Shown here piece after piece: positions 1 to 12,242 of a stretch of DNA of 64,000 nucleotides. The first letter of the stretch is position 1. Every line of letters starts with the position of its first letter. The stretch is from positions 1 through 64,000 of the forward strand of contig NZ_PYSV01000013.1 of assembly GCF_003028415.1 (NCBI RefSeq), in the 5' to 3' direction. Under the pieces are notes generated by a model. That model had not been told where the DNA came from, ran no database searches, and was given only the letters and a program-made list of their open reading frames with translations. Made by a program: the position numbers and the translations under genes. The DNA is from Deinococcus arcticus (lineage in GTDB: Bacteria; Deinococcota; Deinococci; Deinococcales; Deinococcaceae).

Positions 1-102
1 CACGGAGCGACCACCTCGGCGACTCTTCCTGTTGCTGGAGCAGGTTGGACGAGGTAGACCACTCCCACTTTATGTGGCCTAAATGCCGCTCAGAACGGCA
101 AA

Positions 103-363
103 TTATGTCCGAGTCAACGGACTACCATTAGGTCGACGGCTGTCGGCACTCACTGCAATGTATTCGGGTTCGGCGTCCAGTGAGAGTTTCTGGCTCTTGC
201 CCGCGCGCAGCCCCAATGCCGCTTGCTGGGCGTCAAACGCCGTGAAGTTCAGGGTGGTCAGCAGCGGCAGCGCGGGCGCGGCGGGCGGCACGCAGGCGGA
301 CAGCAGGGCCGTAAGGGCAAGGGCGGCAGGCAGCGCGGCAAGTCGGGTCACACCCCCGAGCAT
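103..363 (-). CDS. Small putative lipoprotein
   Basis: An 86-residue protein begins with a hydrophobic signal segment that ends in a lipobox (LLSAC, Cys at about residue 24). It is therefore probably exported and lipid-anchored. The remainder has no motif I recognise. The gene is divergent from trhO, with about 60 bases between starts. A TACAGC box six bases before the ATG could be a -10 of a leaderless transcript. Function unknown; the case rests on the signal peptide and the divergent layout. Confidence 0.55.
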   Translation of the reverse strand: MLGGVTRLAALPAALALTALLSACVPPAAPALPLLTTLNFTAFDAQQAALGLRAGKSQKLSLDAEPEYIAVSADSRRPNGSPLTRT

Positions 364-425
364 GGGCAGGCTGTATCAGCTCAGCGTCAGGGTTCAGGCA
401 GAACGGCGCCGCTATCATGGGCCAG

Positions 426-1319
426 ATGTCTGCTGTGCCCGCCCCGCCCTTTGTCGTTGCCGCCCTGTACCAGTTCCGCGCCCTGAGCGACCCCGCCGGG
501 CTGCGCGCACGGCTGCTGGCGCTGGGCCAGGAGGAAGGGCTCTGCGGCACGCTGATTGTGGCCCACGAGGGCCTGAACGGCACGGTGGCAGGCAGCCGTG
601 AAGGCATTGACCGCCTGCGCACCTTTCTCCACGCCGAGGGGTTTGACCGGCTGGAAGACAAAGAATCGAGCGCCATAGAGGCGCCGTTTAAACGCTTCAA
701 GGTGCGGCTGAAAACGGAAATCGTGACGATGGGCGTGCCGGTGGAGCCGACCTCGCAGGCCGGGCAGTACGTGGCGCCGCAGGACTGGAACGACCTCATC
801 ACCGCGCCTGATGTGGTGGTCATTGACACCCGCAACCGCTACGAGGTGAAGGCGGGCACCTTTGAAGGCGCGGTAAACCCTGACATTGACTCTTTCCGGG
901 AGTTTCCGGCGTGGCTGGACGCCCACGAGCACGAACTGGCGGGCAAGCGCGTGGCGATGTTCTGCACGGGTGGCATTCGCTGCGAGAAAAGCACCAGCCT
1001 TTTGCGGGCGCGCGGCTACAGCGACGTGTTTCACCTGCAAGGCGGCATCCTGAAGTATCTGGAAGACGTGCCGGAAACCGACAGCCGATGGCAGGGGGAA
1101 TGCTTTGTCTTTGATGGCCGCGTGACGGTCGGCCACGGCCTGAAGGAAGGCGACACCACCATGTGCCATTCCTGCGGCTGGCCCCTGACGCCTGAGGAAC
1201 GCGAGCATGCCCACTACGAGGAAGGCGTGAGCTGCGGGCACTGCTTTGAGCAGACCACCGCCGCTCAGAAGGCGGCCTTCCGTGACCGTCAGCGCCTGTA
1301 CGACGCCCAGGCCACATGA
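426..1319 (+). CDS. trhO: tRNA uridine(34) hydroxylase TrhO (rhodanese family, YceA-like)
   Basis: TrhO-family proteins make 5-hydroxyuridine at position 34 of tRNAs. The protein has the family layout: an N-terminal acylphosphatase-like region, a central rhodanese domain with active loop FCTGGIRCEKS (Cys180 and Cys186), and a C-terminal Cys-rich tail (CHSCGW and SCGHC). I chose the ATG at 426 because TATCAT lies seven bases upstream, as in other leaderless starts here. An in-frame ATG at 417 is the alternative. The stop overlaps the next start by four bases, so the DUF305 gene is probably cotranscribed. Confidence 0.92.
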   Translation: MSAVPAPPFVVAALYQFRALSDPAGLRARLLALGQEEGLCGTLIVAHEGLNGTVAGSREGIDRLRTFLHAEGFDRLEDKESSAIEAPFKRFKVRLKTEIVTMGVPVEPTSQAGQYVAPQDWNDLITAPDVVVIDTRNRYEVKAGTFEGAVNPDIDSFREFPAWLDAHEHELAGKRVAMFCTGGIRCEKSTSLLRARGYSDVFHLQGGILKYLEDVPETDSRWQGECFVFDGRVTVGHGLKEGDTTMCHSCGWPLTPEEREHAHYEEGVSCGHCFEQTTAAQKAAFRDRQRLYDAQAT

Positions 1320-1909
1320 GGCGGCGCGCGGCGGCTGGCCTGCTGGCACTGCTGCTGGGAGGCGGCGGCCTGCTGCTGGCCCAGCCCAGACCCGCCGCCC
1401 CCACCACCGACAGCGCGGAAGCCCAGTTTGTGCGCCACATGATTGTCCACCACGAGCAGGCGCTGGGGCTGAGCGCGCCGATGCTCAGGCGCTCGGGGGA
1501 CCGTTCGCTCCGCTCGGTGGCGCTGGATATCACGCTGGGGCAGGAAGAACAGCTGCGCCAGATGCGGGCGTGGCTGGCGGGCTGGGGCCTCTCCCCCCGG
1601 CCGCGCCCCACTCCAGCGCAGGCGCGCGGCATGGGCATGGCCTCGGTGGAGGACATTGAGGCGCTGTCTTCCCTGCCCCTACCCCAAGCCGAAGTCTCGT
1701 TCCTGCGGCTGATGATTCGCCACCACCAGGGCGCGGTGGGCATGAGTGAAGCCCTGCAAGGCAGCCTGCAGCCCAACGTGCGCCGTCTGGCCCGGCAGGT
1801 GATGACCACGCAAAAGGGTGAAATAGCGACGATGGAGGGTCTGCTCCGGGCACGGGGCGAGGTCGAGAAAATGGCCCCGGCGCAGGCTGCACCGGGGCAT
1901 CAGCACTGA
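1316..1909 (+). CDS. DUF305 domain protein, exported
   Basis: A 197-residue protein with an N-terminal hydrophobic signal or anchor (about residues 5-22) and two repeated histidine motifs, RHMIVHHEQALGLS and RLMIRHHQGAVGMSE. These are the hallmark of DUF305, a ferritin-like four-helix fold found in exported proteins that are often linked to metals. The ATG overlaps the trhO stop (ATGA), suggesting translational coupling, though no functional link to tRNA modification is evident. Metal binding is inferred from the paired histidines; the actual role is unknown. Confidence 0.85.
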   Translation: MRRRAAAGLLALLLGGGGLLLAQPRPAAPTTDSAEAQFVRHMIVHHEQALGLSAPMLRRSGDRSLRSVALDITLGQEEQLRQMRAWLAGWGLSPRPRPTPAQARGMGMASVEDIEALSSLPLPQAEVSFLRLMIRHHQGAVGMSEALQGSLQPNVRRLARQVMTTQKGEIATMEGLLRARGEVEKMAPAQAAPGHQH

Positions 1910-1916
1910 AGGCGGC

Positions 1917-2966
1917 TCAGCCTTCCGCTGCCTCTGGTGGCAACGGCGCCGGAAACATCAGGGCGCTCAGGGCCACGCCGCCCAGGCCCGCCATGACCGC
2001 CACACCCAGCCACAGTTCCAGGCTGAGGTTGCTGGCGCCCTGGCGCACCCCCTCGCCCAGATACGGCCCCCACACGACAAACGGCAGCAGAAAGGCGAAG
2101 GCCCGCAGCGCCCACACCCGCGCCGCCGAGGGCCGCAACAGGGCGTGCAGGGCGTCCACGACCAGCCCGCACCCCAGCGCCAGCAGCGGCATGCGCCACT
2201 CGCCGGGCGTCAGCATGAAGCTCATGCCCACATTCGTCAGGCCGTACATGAGGCCCACCGCGCCAAACGGCAGGGCAAAGCGCCGCAGCACCAGCAGCAC
2301 GGGCGCCGCCATGATGACGGCGGTGAGCAGCACCGCACTGAGTTCGCCGCGCGTCTGCACGTAGCCCAGGCCCTGCGGCACGGTCAGCAGGCCCCACATG
2401 TACATGTGCATAAAGGCGGTCATGGCCAGCAGCGAGGTGGCCGACATGGCCGCCACCCAGCGCACCCCACCGCCCTCGGTGCGCCGCGCGGGTGAACGCC
2501 AAGCCGCGTTCAGGGGCGAGGCCACAATCAGCATGGCGCCTAAAAAGAGCAGCAGGTGTGTGGGCGAGAGCAGCGCTTCAATGCCCACTTCAATGCCAAA
2601 GACGGTGTGCCACGTCAGGTCGCCTGCGCCGCCCAGCGCGAAAATCGGCACGCCCAGCGCCGCCAGGTGGTAGCCGTCGGGGAACGCCGCCAGACCGCGC
2701 CGCCCCTGGCGCCACCCGCGCGAGGCCAGCCACAGGCACCACCCGGCCACCGCCGCAAACCCGCTGTAAAACGCCGCGTGCCAGGGCGTGAAGAAGGTTT
2801 CCAGCGACTCGCCGTAGTTGTTGTGCGCCCAGCCGTCTATAAACACCCCGCCCAGCAGCCACCACCCCAGCGCGATGGTCAGCAGGTTCTGCGGCGTGGT
2901 GGCGCGGTACACGGCGGGAGCAGGGGCCGCTGCCGTCACCGGCACAGAGGGAGGGACGGTGGTCAT
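1917..2966 (-). CDS. Polytopic membrane protein of unknown function
   Basis: A 349-residue protein with roughly eight to nine hydrophobic helices. It keeps polar motifs inside or beside helices (DGWAHNN, TPWHAAFYSGF, GDLTWHTVFGIEVGIE, SPTHLLL, HMYMW), which suggests a metal- or substrate-binding membrane pocket. It ends seven bases from the DUF305 stop in convergent orientation. TACACT lies six bases before the ATG, so the start looks leaderless. I recognise the His pattern from uncharacterised proteins only and assign no function. Confidence 0.75.
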   Translation of the reverse strand: MTTVPPSVPVTAAAPAPAVYRATTPQNLLTIALGWWLLGGVFIDGWAHNNYGESLETFFTPWHAAFYSGFAAVAGWCLWLASRGWRQGRRGLAAFPDGYHLAALGVPIFALGGAGDLTWHTVFGIEVGIEALLSPTHLLLFLGAMLIVASPLNAAWRSPARRTEGGGVRWVAAMSATSLLAMTAFMHMYMWGLLTVPQGLGYVQTRGELSAVLLTAVIMAAPVLLVLRRFALPFGAVGLMYGLTNVGMSFMLTPGEWRMPLLALGCGLVVDALHALLRPSAARVWALRAFAFLLPFVVWGPYLGEGVRQGASNLSLELWLGVAVMAGLGGVALSALMFPAPLPPEAAEG

Positions 2967-3019
2967 AGGAGGAGTGTAAGGGGCTGGAGGTTCAGAGCGG
3001 CCGGGAGCTGATACCTGCG

Positions 3020-3149
3020 CTTAAGTCACTCGCTGTTGATCTTTAGATCAACCGAGCGAAGCGAGTCTCGCAAAAAGGACGTTGCACCGGGAGTGGAGAC
3101 TGTTCGGTGCTCTCCTGAAAAATCGCAACGTGAGGGGCAACGTCCTTAG
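3020..3149. repeat. Small dispersed repeat, family B, copy 1
   Basis: A 130-base element with CTTAAGT at the left end and CTTAG at the right. The left arm holds the perfect palindrome GTTGATCTTTAGATCAAC, followed by GAGCGAAGCGAG. The right two thirds is a long hairpin with arms GACGTTGCACC and GGGCAACGTC. It matches the element at 10939-11066, with one difference: the flank sits on opposite sides of the core hairpin in the two copies. It abuts the methyltransferase stop. Confidence 0.85.
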
Positions 3150-3152
3150 GTG

Positions 3153-3959
3153 TCAGCTCAGGGGCACGCGGCCCTGAACGGCCCAGGCGCGGGCCCGCAA
3201 CATAATTGGTCCGCCGTCATAAGCACGCAGGCGGTCACGCAGGGCCTCCCGAATGCTGGCCTGCTCTGCTTCGCCCAACAGTGCCAGATAGGTGGGCGCC
3301 GGCCCCATGCGGCCCAGAAACGGCGTCCAGAAGTCATCAAAGTTCTGAAAAATGGTGTCTATCTCCAGCGGCTGCGTCTGTACCCACTCCAGCCCCTGGG
3401 CGAGCCAGAGGGCTCGGAGGGCCTGTGGTTCACACACAGGAAAGCGCTGGGCCTCGTCCAGCGAGGCGTCCTGCGGCCTGAGCCGAACCGCCGCGTCCCA
3501 GAACAGGCGCAGAAGCTCCATGCCCCCGGCGTAATCCCAGACGTAGGCGGCCACGGTGCCTCCTGGCCGCGTCACCCGCTTCATTTCCCGCACCATACCG
3601 GCGTGGTCAGGCACGAAGTTCAGGACCAGGCCAGAAACAGTGGCGTCCACTGCGGCGTCCCGCAGAGGCAGGGCAAGCGCGTTGCCCTGCTGGAACACGG
3701 CACGGGGGTCGCTGATCTCATCCCTCGCCGCCGCCACAAACCCTTCAGCCTGATCAATTCCCACCACCTGCCCAGGCGCACAGCGCGCCAGGATGCTCTG
3801 CGTCAGCGCGCCAGTGCCGCACCCAACATCAGCCCAGATCAGGCCGGGGGCGAGCGGCAGCTGAGCCAGGAAAACCGGAGCTACCCGGCGACTCCACCGA
3901 CCCACAAACCGTTCATAGGCCGCCGCGCCGCCCCAGCTCTCCTGTGGTTCCGTGTCCAT
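3153..3959 (-). CDS. Class I SAM-dependent methyltransferase
   Basis: About 268 residues with the Rossmann SAM-binding loop DVGCGTGALTQ near residue 45, then VVGIDQAEGFV (the acidic end of strand 2) and a FQQGNALALPL segment. This is the layout of UbiE/COQ5-like small-molecule methyltransferases. The chosen start has GGGAGG five bases upstream; an ATG nine codons earlier is less likely. The substrate cannot be deduced. A family B repeat lies directly after the stop, and mfd is the next gene upstream on the same strand. Confidence 0.85.
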   Translation of the reverse strand: MDTEPQESWGGAAAYERFVGRWSRRVAPVFLAQLPLAPGLIWADVGCGTGALTQSILARCAPGQVVGIDQAEGFVAAARDEISDPRAVFQQGNALALPLRDAAVDATVSGLVLNFVPDHAGMVREMKRVTRPGGTVAAYVWDYAGGMELLRLFWDAAVRLRPQDASLDEAQRFPVCEPQALRALWLAQGLEWVQTQPLEIDTIFQNFDDFWTPFLGRMGPAPTYLALLGEAEQASIREALRDRLRAYDGGPIMLRARAWAVQGRVPLS

Positions 3960-4034
3960 GCGCGCCTCCCTGAACCCGGCCAGCAAGAGGCCAGAAGGAA
4001 ACAGTCTCCTGAGATGAATCTGCGCTGAAGCTCG

Positions 4035-7163
<3,129 letters not shown>

Positions 7164-7245
7164 CGGAAGAGTGTACGCGGCCCAGACAGCGGCGAACGCG
7201 AGCCAAAAGACTTACGGAAGGCGGGGTCCAGGTACACTCAATTGA

Positions 7246-8052
7246 ATGCAAGGCAACAATTCTATGCAGGCAAGGTGGCCCCTGGTAAAGAGGTTGATGG
7301 TGGGGCTGCTGCTGATGGTGGGCGCCTTGGTGCTGGTCAAGAGGCCCCTGATGCCCTGGGCCCCGGCCTATGCACCGGCCCAGGACGAACAGCGCACCCT
7401 GCTGGGCGAGGTGCTGGGGTATCGCGGCCCCGTCAAGCGTCTGAGCCTGCGCTACACCAGAGAGACCAGCTCGTTTGACCTGGATGGGCCGCAGCCCTTC
7501 GCCACAAGGATCATTGACGTGGCCCCGGACGGTCAGAGCGCCCGGATGACCATGACCGTGGCAGGCGAAACAAAGGTGCGCACCCTGCGGGTATCCGGCC
7601 ACACCGTGCTGGTGCTGGACGGCACCAAGGTGTACGAGCGCTACACCTTTGACGGTCTGTGCCTGCGCCGGGCCGAGGAGTTGCTGTTCCAGGTCAAGCT
7701 GCACCAGACCTGCGACGCCCAGGGCCGCCTGCTGACCCGGGAAGTCAGTGGCGAGCGGGGCCACCAATCATCGCGCTACGGCTGGGGCTGGAAAGGCCGC
7801 AGCGCCGTGGTCACGTTCGGCAATGGGGAGACCGAGCGCCGGACCTACGATGCGTTCGGCCATCTGCTGAAGGTCGTGGCCTCCACTGGCGAGACCACGA
7901 CCTTCAGGCCCGGTGTAGACGCCCGGGGCAACTGGTTTCTGCTCTCTGAGCTTGGCTTTTACCAGTTCGACACCTCACCCCAGGCGGCTTACGACAACGT
8001 GCGGAACTATGGACCCCTGACAATGATCATGCGTGAGCTGACGTATCGCTAG
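7246..8052 (+). CDS. Membrane-anchored protein with RHS/YD-like strands
   Basis: A 268-residue protein with an N-terminal transmembrane anchor (about residues 15-32) and a beta-rich exterior. RRTYDAFGHLLKV resembles the YD/RHS repeat seen in Rhs proteins and in single-protein beta-sheet families, but there is only one clear copy and no toxin tail. TACACT sits seven bases before the ATG at 7246, supporting that start over the ATG at 7264. The gene is divergent from mfd and convergent with the secreted protein downstream. Function unknown. Confidence 0.7.
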   Translation: MQGNNSMQARWPLVKRLMVGLLLMVGALVLVKRPLMPWAPAYAPAQDEQRTLLGEVLGYRGPVKRLSLRYTRETSSFDLDGPQPFATRIIDVAPDGQSARMTMTVAGETKVRTLRVSGHTVLVLDGTKVYERYTFDGLCLRRAEELLFQVKLHQTCDAQGRLLTREVSGERGHQSSRYGWGWKGRSAVVTFGNGETERRTYDAFGHLLKVVASTGETTTFRPGVDARGNWFLLSELGFYQFDTSPQAAYDNVRNYGPLTMIMRELTYR

Positions 8053-8112
8053 GCCGCCAGACAGCTTAAGATTGCGGCCTGACGTGACGCCCCGCAGCCG
8101 GTCAACGAGGTT

Positions 8113-8254
8113 TCATACGGATTCCGAAAAATTCCGTAACATATTACGGAATTTTTCCGACCGGAGGAAGAAGGAACAAATGCGGATTTCCGGGAATTGG
8201 AGGAACATCCGGCTCCTTCCCGGATGTTACGGAAATGGACGGCAGTCCGTATCA
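8113..8254. repeat. Small dispersed repeat, family A, copy 1 (inside a gene end)
   Basis: A 142-base element bounded by inverted ends TCATACGG and CCGTATCA. It contains the palindrome AAAAATTCCGTAA-4-TTACGGAATTTTT, then GACCGGAGG and a second imperfect hairpin ending ATGGACGGCAGTCCGTAT. Related copies lie at 11667-11768, 22859-23041 and 41866-42044. It interrupts the 3' end of the secreted-protein gene on the minus strand. Confidence 0.85.
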
Positions 8255-8577
8255 GTGTTGACGGTGCTGTTGCCGGTGAAGGCGTTCAGGGTGGCCTGAC
8301 CCTGGTGTTCCCACCACCGCAGCCTGCCCCGCGCGCCCGCCCTGACAGACTGGTGGAGCGCGCCCCACTGGCACTCAGGCCCTGTGCCAGGCCGTGGTGC
8401 GCTCTGTTCCAGCACGGCGAACAGGGACTGAGTGCCAAACTTCGCGTACGACACGCTGAGGTTTTGCCCGGTGCAGGTGCAGTGCACCACGCAGCAGGGC
8501 ACCTGCACCGGGAGCGTGGCGGCCAGGGCGAGGGCGGGCCGCCTCAGAGCCAGGGCGATTACTGGCACGCGCTTCAT
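8227..8577 (-). CDS. Small secreted protein, C-terminus replaced by a repeat
   Basis: As it stands this encodes 116 residues: a basic N-terminus, a hydrophobic signal segment (VIALALRRPALALAATLPV), then CCVVHCTCTG. The final residues (about DTDCRPFP) are encoded inside the family A repeat at 8113-8254. Skipping the 142-base repeat keeps the frame and extends it through TTSLTGCGASRQ to a TAG at 8049-8051, giving 128 residues. I infer that this was the original end. Function unknown; the reality of the gene is moderately supported by the signal peptide and the frame restoration. Confidence 0.5.
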   Translation of the reverse strand: MKRVPVIALALRRPALALAATLPVQVPCCVVHCTCTGQNLSVSYAKFGTQSLFAVLEQSAPRPGTGPECQWGALHQSVRAGARGRLRWWEHQGQATLNAFTGNSTVNTDTDCRPFP

Positions 8578-9014
8578 GCCGCGCAGCCTGGACAGGCCGT
8601 GTGAGGGCCGAGCGAGAACGCGCGGCCCCACAGACTCAGGGGCAGACCTCATCCCCTCTCACAGAGCCGGCGCAGGCCGCAGTGGTAGCGTGAAGGCACC
8701 GGACGCGCCCGCCGGGCGGTCTGGAACGGCCCACGCCCACCCCCCGGGAGACCCAATGTCTGCACCCACGCCCAGACACAGCGCCGCGCAGCCCCCCAGA
8801 GGCCGCCGGCCCCGTACCGGCCAGCGGCCTGGGCAGCCCTGTGGAGGTGAAGCATTGCTCTAGACCAGCTGTTGGTGGGCGCAGCGCAAAAGGCCGGTTT
8901 GGTGTACCATGGACACTGTTGCCGTTTGGAGGCCAGCAAGCTTCCAGCGGCGTTTGCGGGGGCGTGGCCCATGACTGCCACAGAACTCGTGAATTCGTTC
9001 ACAGGAGCAAAGAC

Positions 9015-10154
<1,140 letters not shown>

Positions 10155-10172
10155 ACCCTCCCCCGTGGTCCT

Positions 10173-10200
10173 GCCCCCTGCGAACAGCGGGGGGCTTTTT
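10173..10200 (+). terminator. Intrinsic terminator of the NDH-2-like gene
   Basis: GCCCCCTG-CGAA-CAGCGGGGGGC forms a GC-rich stem followed by TTTTT. It starts about 20 bases after the stop codon at 10154, in the right orientation to end that transcript. Confidence 0.88.
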
Positions 10201-10287
10201 CATGGCGGCTGGTCCTTATGCGCCGAATGACCTAGCCCGGGCACGTGGGGCATCCTGCTGCGGCGGCGATCCCTACACTCGGGGAAC

Positions 10288-10761
10288 ATGAACCCGTGGA
10301 TGATCCTGACCCTGAGCGCGCTGCTGTGCAGCTGTCAGGGCACCTTTACCGCCCACAACGAACGACGCGCCGCGCAGCTCAAGCATGACAATGCGCTGTA
10401 CTACCGCACCCAGTGTATCGAGGCCCTGGAACGCGCCCGCGCCGTCAGTGCGCGCCAGGAACTGCCCGCCGCCCTCAGCGGCCAGAGCTGCCAGTCGCCG
10501 GCGCTGGGCGACTACGCCCTGCGCGCCGACCTGGCCGGCACGGTCAAGACCAGCGTGATTACCCTGGACCCCGGGCGGCTGAGCGACTACACCCTGGTGG
10601 TGACGGGGCTGAACGGCCAGACCTACGATTACGTGGACCGGGGCGACGCCGAGGCCCAGGCTGAGCAGGCCGGTACCTTCGAGGCCACCCCCCCGGATGT
10701 GGTCACCCCCGCCGAATCCGGCGAGGCCAGCGAGCCCACCGTGGACGAAACGAGTCCCTAA
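10288..10761 (+). CDS. Putative lipoprotein
   Basis: 157 residues with a short signal peptide and lipobox LLCSC (Cys at about residue 14), so probably lipid-anchored. The middle holds two further Cys (QCIEAL and QSCQSP) that could form a disulfide. The C-terminal 35 residues are acidic and Pro/Glu-rich, probably disordered. TACACT lies eight bases before the ATG, matching the leaderless pattern seen in neighbours. No domain recognised. Confidence 0.72.
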   Translation: MNPWMILTLSALLCSCQGTFTAHNERRAAQLKHDNALYYRTQCIEALERARAVSARQELPAALSGQSCQSPALGDYALRADLAGTVKTSVITLDPGRLSDYTLVVTGLNGQTYDYVDRGDAEAQAEQAGTFEATPPDVVTPAESGEASEPTVDETSP

Positions 10762-10824
10762 GCAGAAGCGGCACCCGGTCTGCGCCCGCTGCTCTGGCCT
10801 GCGGTTCCAGAAGGTATTCCCGCC

Positions 10825-11645
10825 TCAGTGCCCCTCCCCCACGCCCCACGGAAAGCCCCAGGGATCGGCCTGGGCGCGGGCATCCACCGTGGCGGCGTCG
10901 TGTGTATAAACCGGTAGGGGAAAATCTGCCGGCGCCACTAAGTACGTTGCACCGGGAGTGGAGACTTTGCGGTGCTCTCCTGCAAAGTCGTAACGTGAGG
11001 TGCAACGTACTTTTTTCGATACTCGCTCCGCTCGGTTGATCTAAAGATCAACAGCGAGCTACTTAGCACCCGCAGCAGGGGCGCCGTGGCGTGCGGGCTC
11101 ACCCAGTGCGGTTCGCGCACATGCCCCAGACCCGGCCAGTCGTAGGGCGGCATGGGCTCAAAGCTGGTGCGGGGCAGCACGTAAACCCAACCCGGGGCCA
11201 ACAGCTCGGGCCCGCTGATCTGCAGGGGCCGGCGCGGCGCCAGCGACAGAAAATACTGGGTCCGTGACCAGTGACCGCCCCGCTGCACCTGCACCGCCGT
11301 GTTCAGCATGCGCGCCGTGCGCACCCGGTCGCGCAGGGCATACATCATGGCCCACAGGCTATCCGAGGTGGCAAAAACCCCGGTACGCTTGCTGAACTCA
11401 TCGGCGCTGAGGTCGTGGGGAGAGCGGGGCTCGAAGAGGGTGAGGTGCGGCTGCGCCGAGCCATGCACCAGCCAGCCCTGTTCGCCCAGCCAGTGCAGGA
11501 GCAGCCAGCGCGGAAGCCCGGCAGGCAGCAGGCGCAGATCGTGGGTGGCCCAGGCAGCCTCGAACGCCATCTGCGCCGAGGCAGGCCAGCACGTCTCTGG
11601 GGCGAAGGACAACGCAGGCAGCATGGGCCCAGCCTGCCACGCCAT
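10825..11645 (-). pseudogene. Uncharacterised gene split by a 128-base repeat
   Basis: The 5' part (11645 to about 11067) encodes about 193 residues including WLVHGSAQPHLTLFEPRS and GVFATSDSLWAMMYALRDR. These features loosely recall ADP-ribosyl-transfer folds; that likeness is weak. The family B repeat at 10939-11066 then interrupts the frame and ends it at a TAG in the repeat (about 10938). On the far side the frame resumes as APADFPLPVYTHD... to a TGA at 10825-10827. Removing the repeat plus one copy of the flanking GTG gives one open frame of 230 codons, joined as LLRV-APADFPLPVY. The interrupted product may still be made with a foreign tail. Confidence 0.8.
10939..11066. repeat. Small dispersed repeat, family B, copy 2 (gene-interrupting)
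   Basis: A 128-base element with ends TAAGTACG and CTACTTAG, flanked on both sides by CAC (GTG in the gene's sense), consistent with a 3-base target duplication. It carries the hairpin arms GTACGTTGCACC and GGTGCAACGTAC, nested GACTTTGC/GCAAAGTC, and the GTTGATCTAAAGATCAAC palindrome on the right. Compared with copy 1 at 3020-3149, the core between the GTTGCACC arms is inverted relative to that flank. Confidence 0.88.
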
Positions 11646-11666
11646 CACCCAGCTGGCATCAGCCAC

Positions 11667-11768
11667 TCCTACGGCTTCCGAAAAATTCCGTAACACATTA
11701 CGGAATTTTTTCAACCGGAGGGCGCAGGAATAAATGCGGATTTCCGGAAATGGACGGAATCCGCATCA
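11667..11768. repeat. Small dispersed repeat, family A, short copy
   Basis: About 100 bases. It contains AAAAATTCCGTAA-cacA-TTACGGAATTTTT, then AACCGGAGG, and ends with ATTTCCGGAAATGGACGGAATCC. It lacks the middle section present in the longer copies. It lies just upstream of the interrupted gene on the minus strand and could contribute a spurious start (an ATG at 11714 within it). Confidence 0.75.
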
Positions 11769-11912
11769 CTCCATAGGCAGACTGGGCTTAACAATCTTTA
11801 TACCCAGGCCGGCTATGTAGGCAGACAAGGCTTTGTTGGGACGGCAGCTGTGCGGGACGCCACGCGGTCAACGTCCACCTCTTCCCCATCCTCCCCTTTT
11901 CCCGGAGCCCCC

Positions 11913-12242
11913 ATGAACCCCGATCTGCTGCGCGGCAACCTGGACCTGATTCTGCTGACCCTACTCGAACCCCGGCCCCTGTACGGCTTTGCCATTATCC
12001 AGACGGCCCGGGAGCGCACCCAGGGGTACTTTGAATTCAAGGAAGGCAGCCTCTACCCGGCCCTGCACCGCCTGGAAGCCGAGGGCCTGCTGGCCGCGCA
12101 GCCCGGCGAGGTGGGGCGCAACGGCAAGCCGCGCAAGTACTACGCCATCACGGACCGGGGGCGGCAGGTGCTGGAGGCCAAGCGCCAGGAATTCAGCGCC
12201 TTTACTGGCGCCGTGGCCCGCCTGGGCCGGAGCGGCGCATGA
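11913..12242 (+). CDS. PadR family transcriptional regulator
   Basis: 109 residues forming one winged-helix domain typical of PadR subfamily-2 repressors. NLDLILLTLLEPRPLYGFAI is the N-terminal helix region, EGSLYPALHRLEAEGLL the recognition helix, and KPRKYYAITDRGRQVL the wing. CGGAG lies six bases upstream of this ATG, so the 21-codon upstream extension is rejected. The stop overlaps the next start (ATGA). This pairing of padR with a gene carrying a permease-prefix domain is common, and the regulator probably controls its own operon in response to a small molecule. Confidence 0.92.
   Translation: MNPDLLRGNLDLILLTLLEPRPLYGFAIIQTARERTQGYFEFKEGSLYPALHRLEAEGLLAAQPGEVGRNGKPRKYYAITDRGRQVLEAKRQEFSAFTGAVARLGRSGA

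Noticed and set aside
10703..11005. Minus-strand 100-codon frame spanning the repeat and the flank
   Set aside because: It is out of frame with the interrupted gene and translates repeat sequence; the better explanation is the split gene at 10825-11645.
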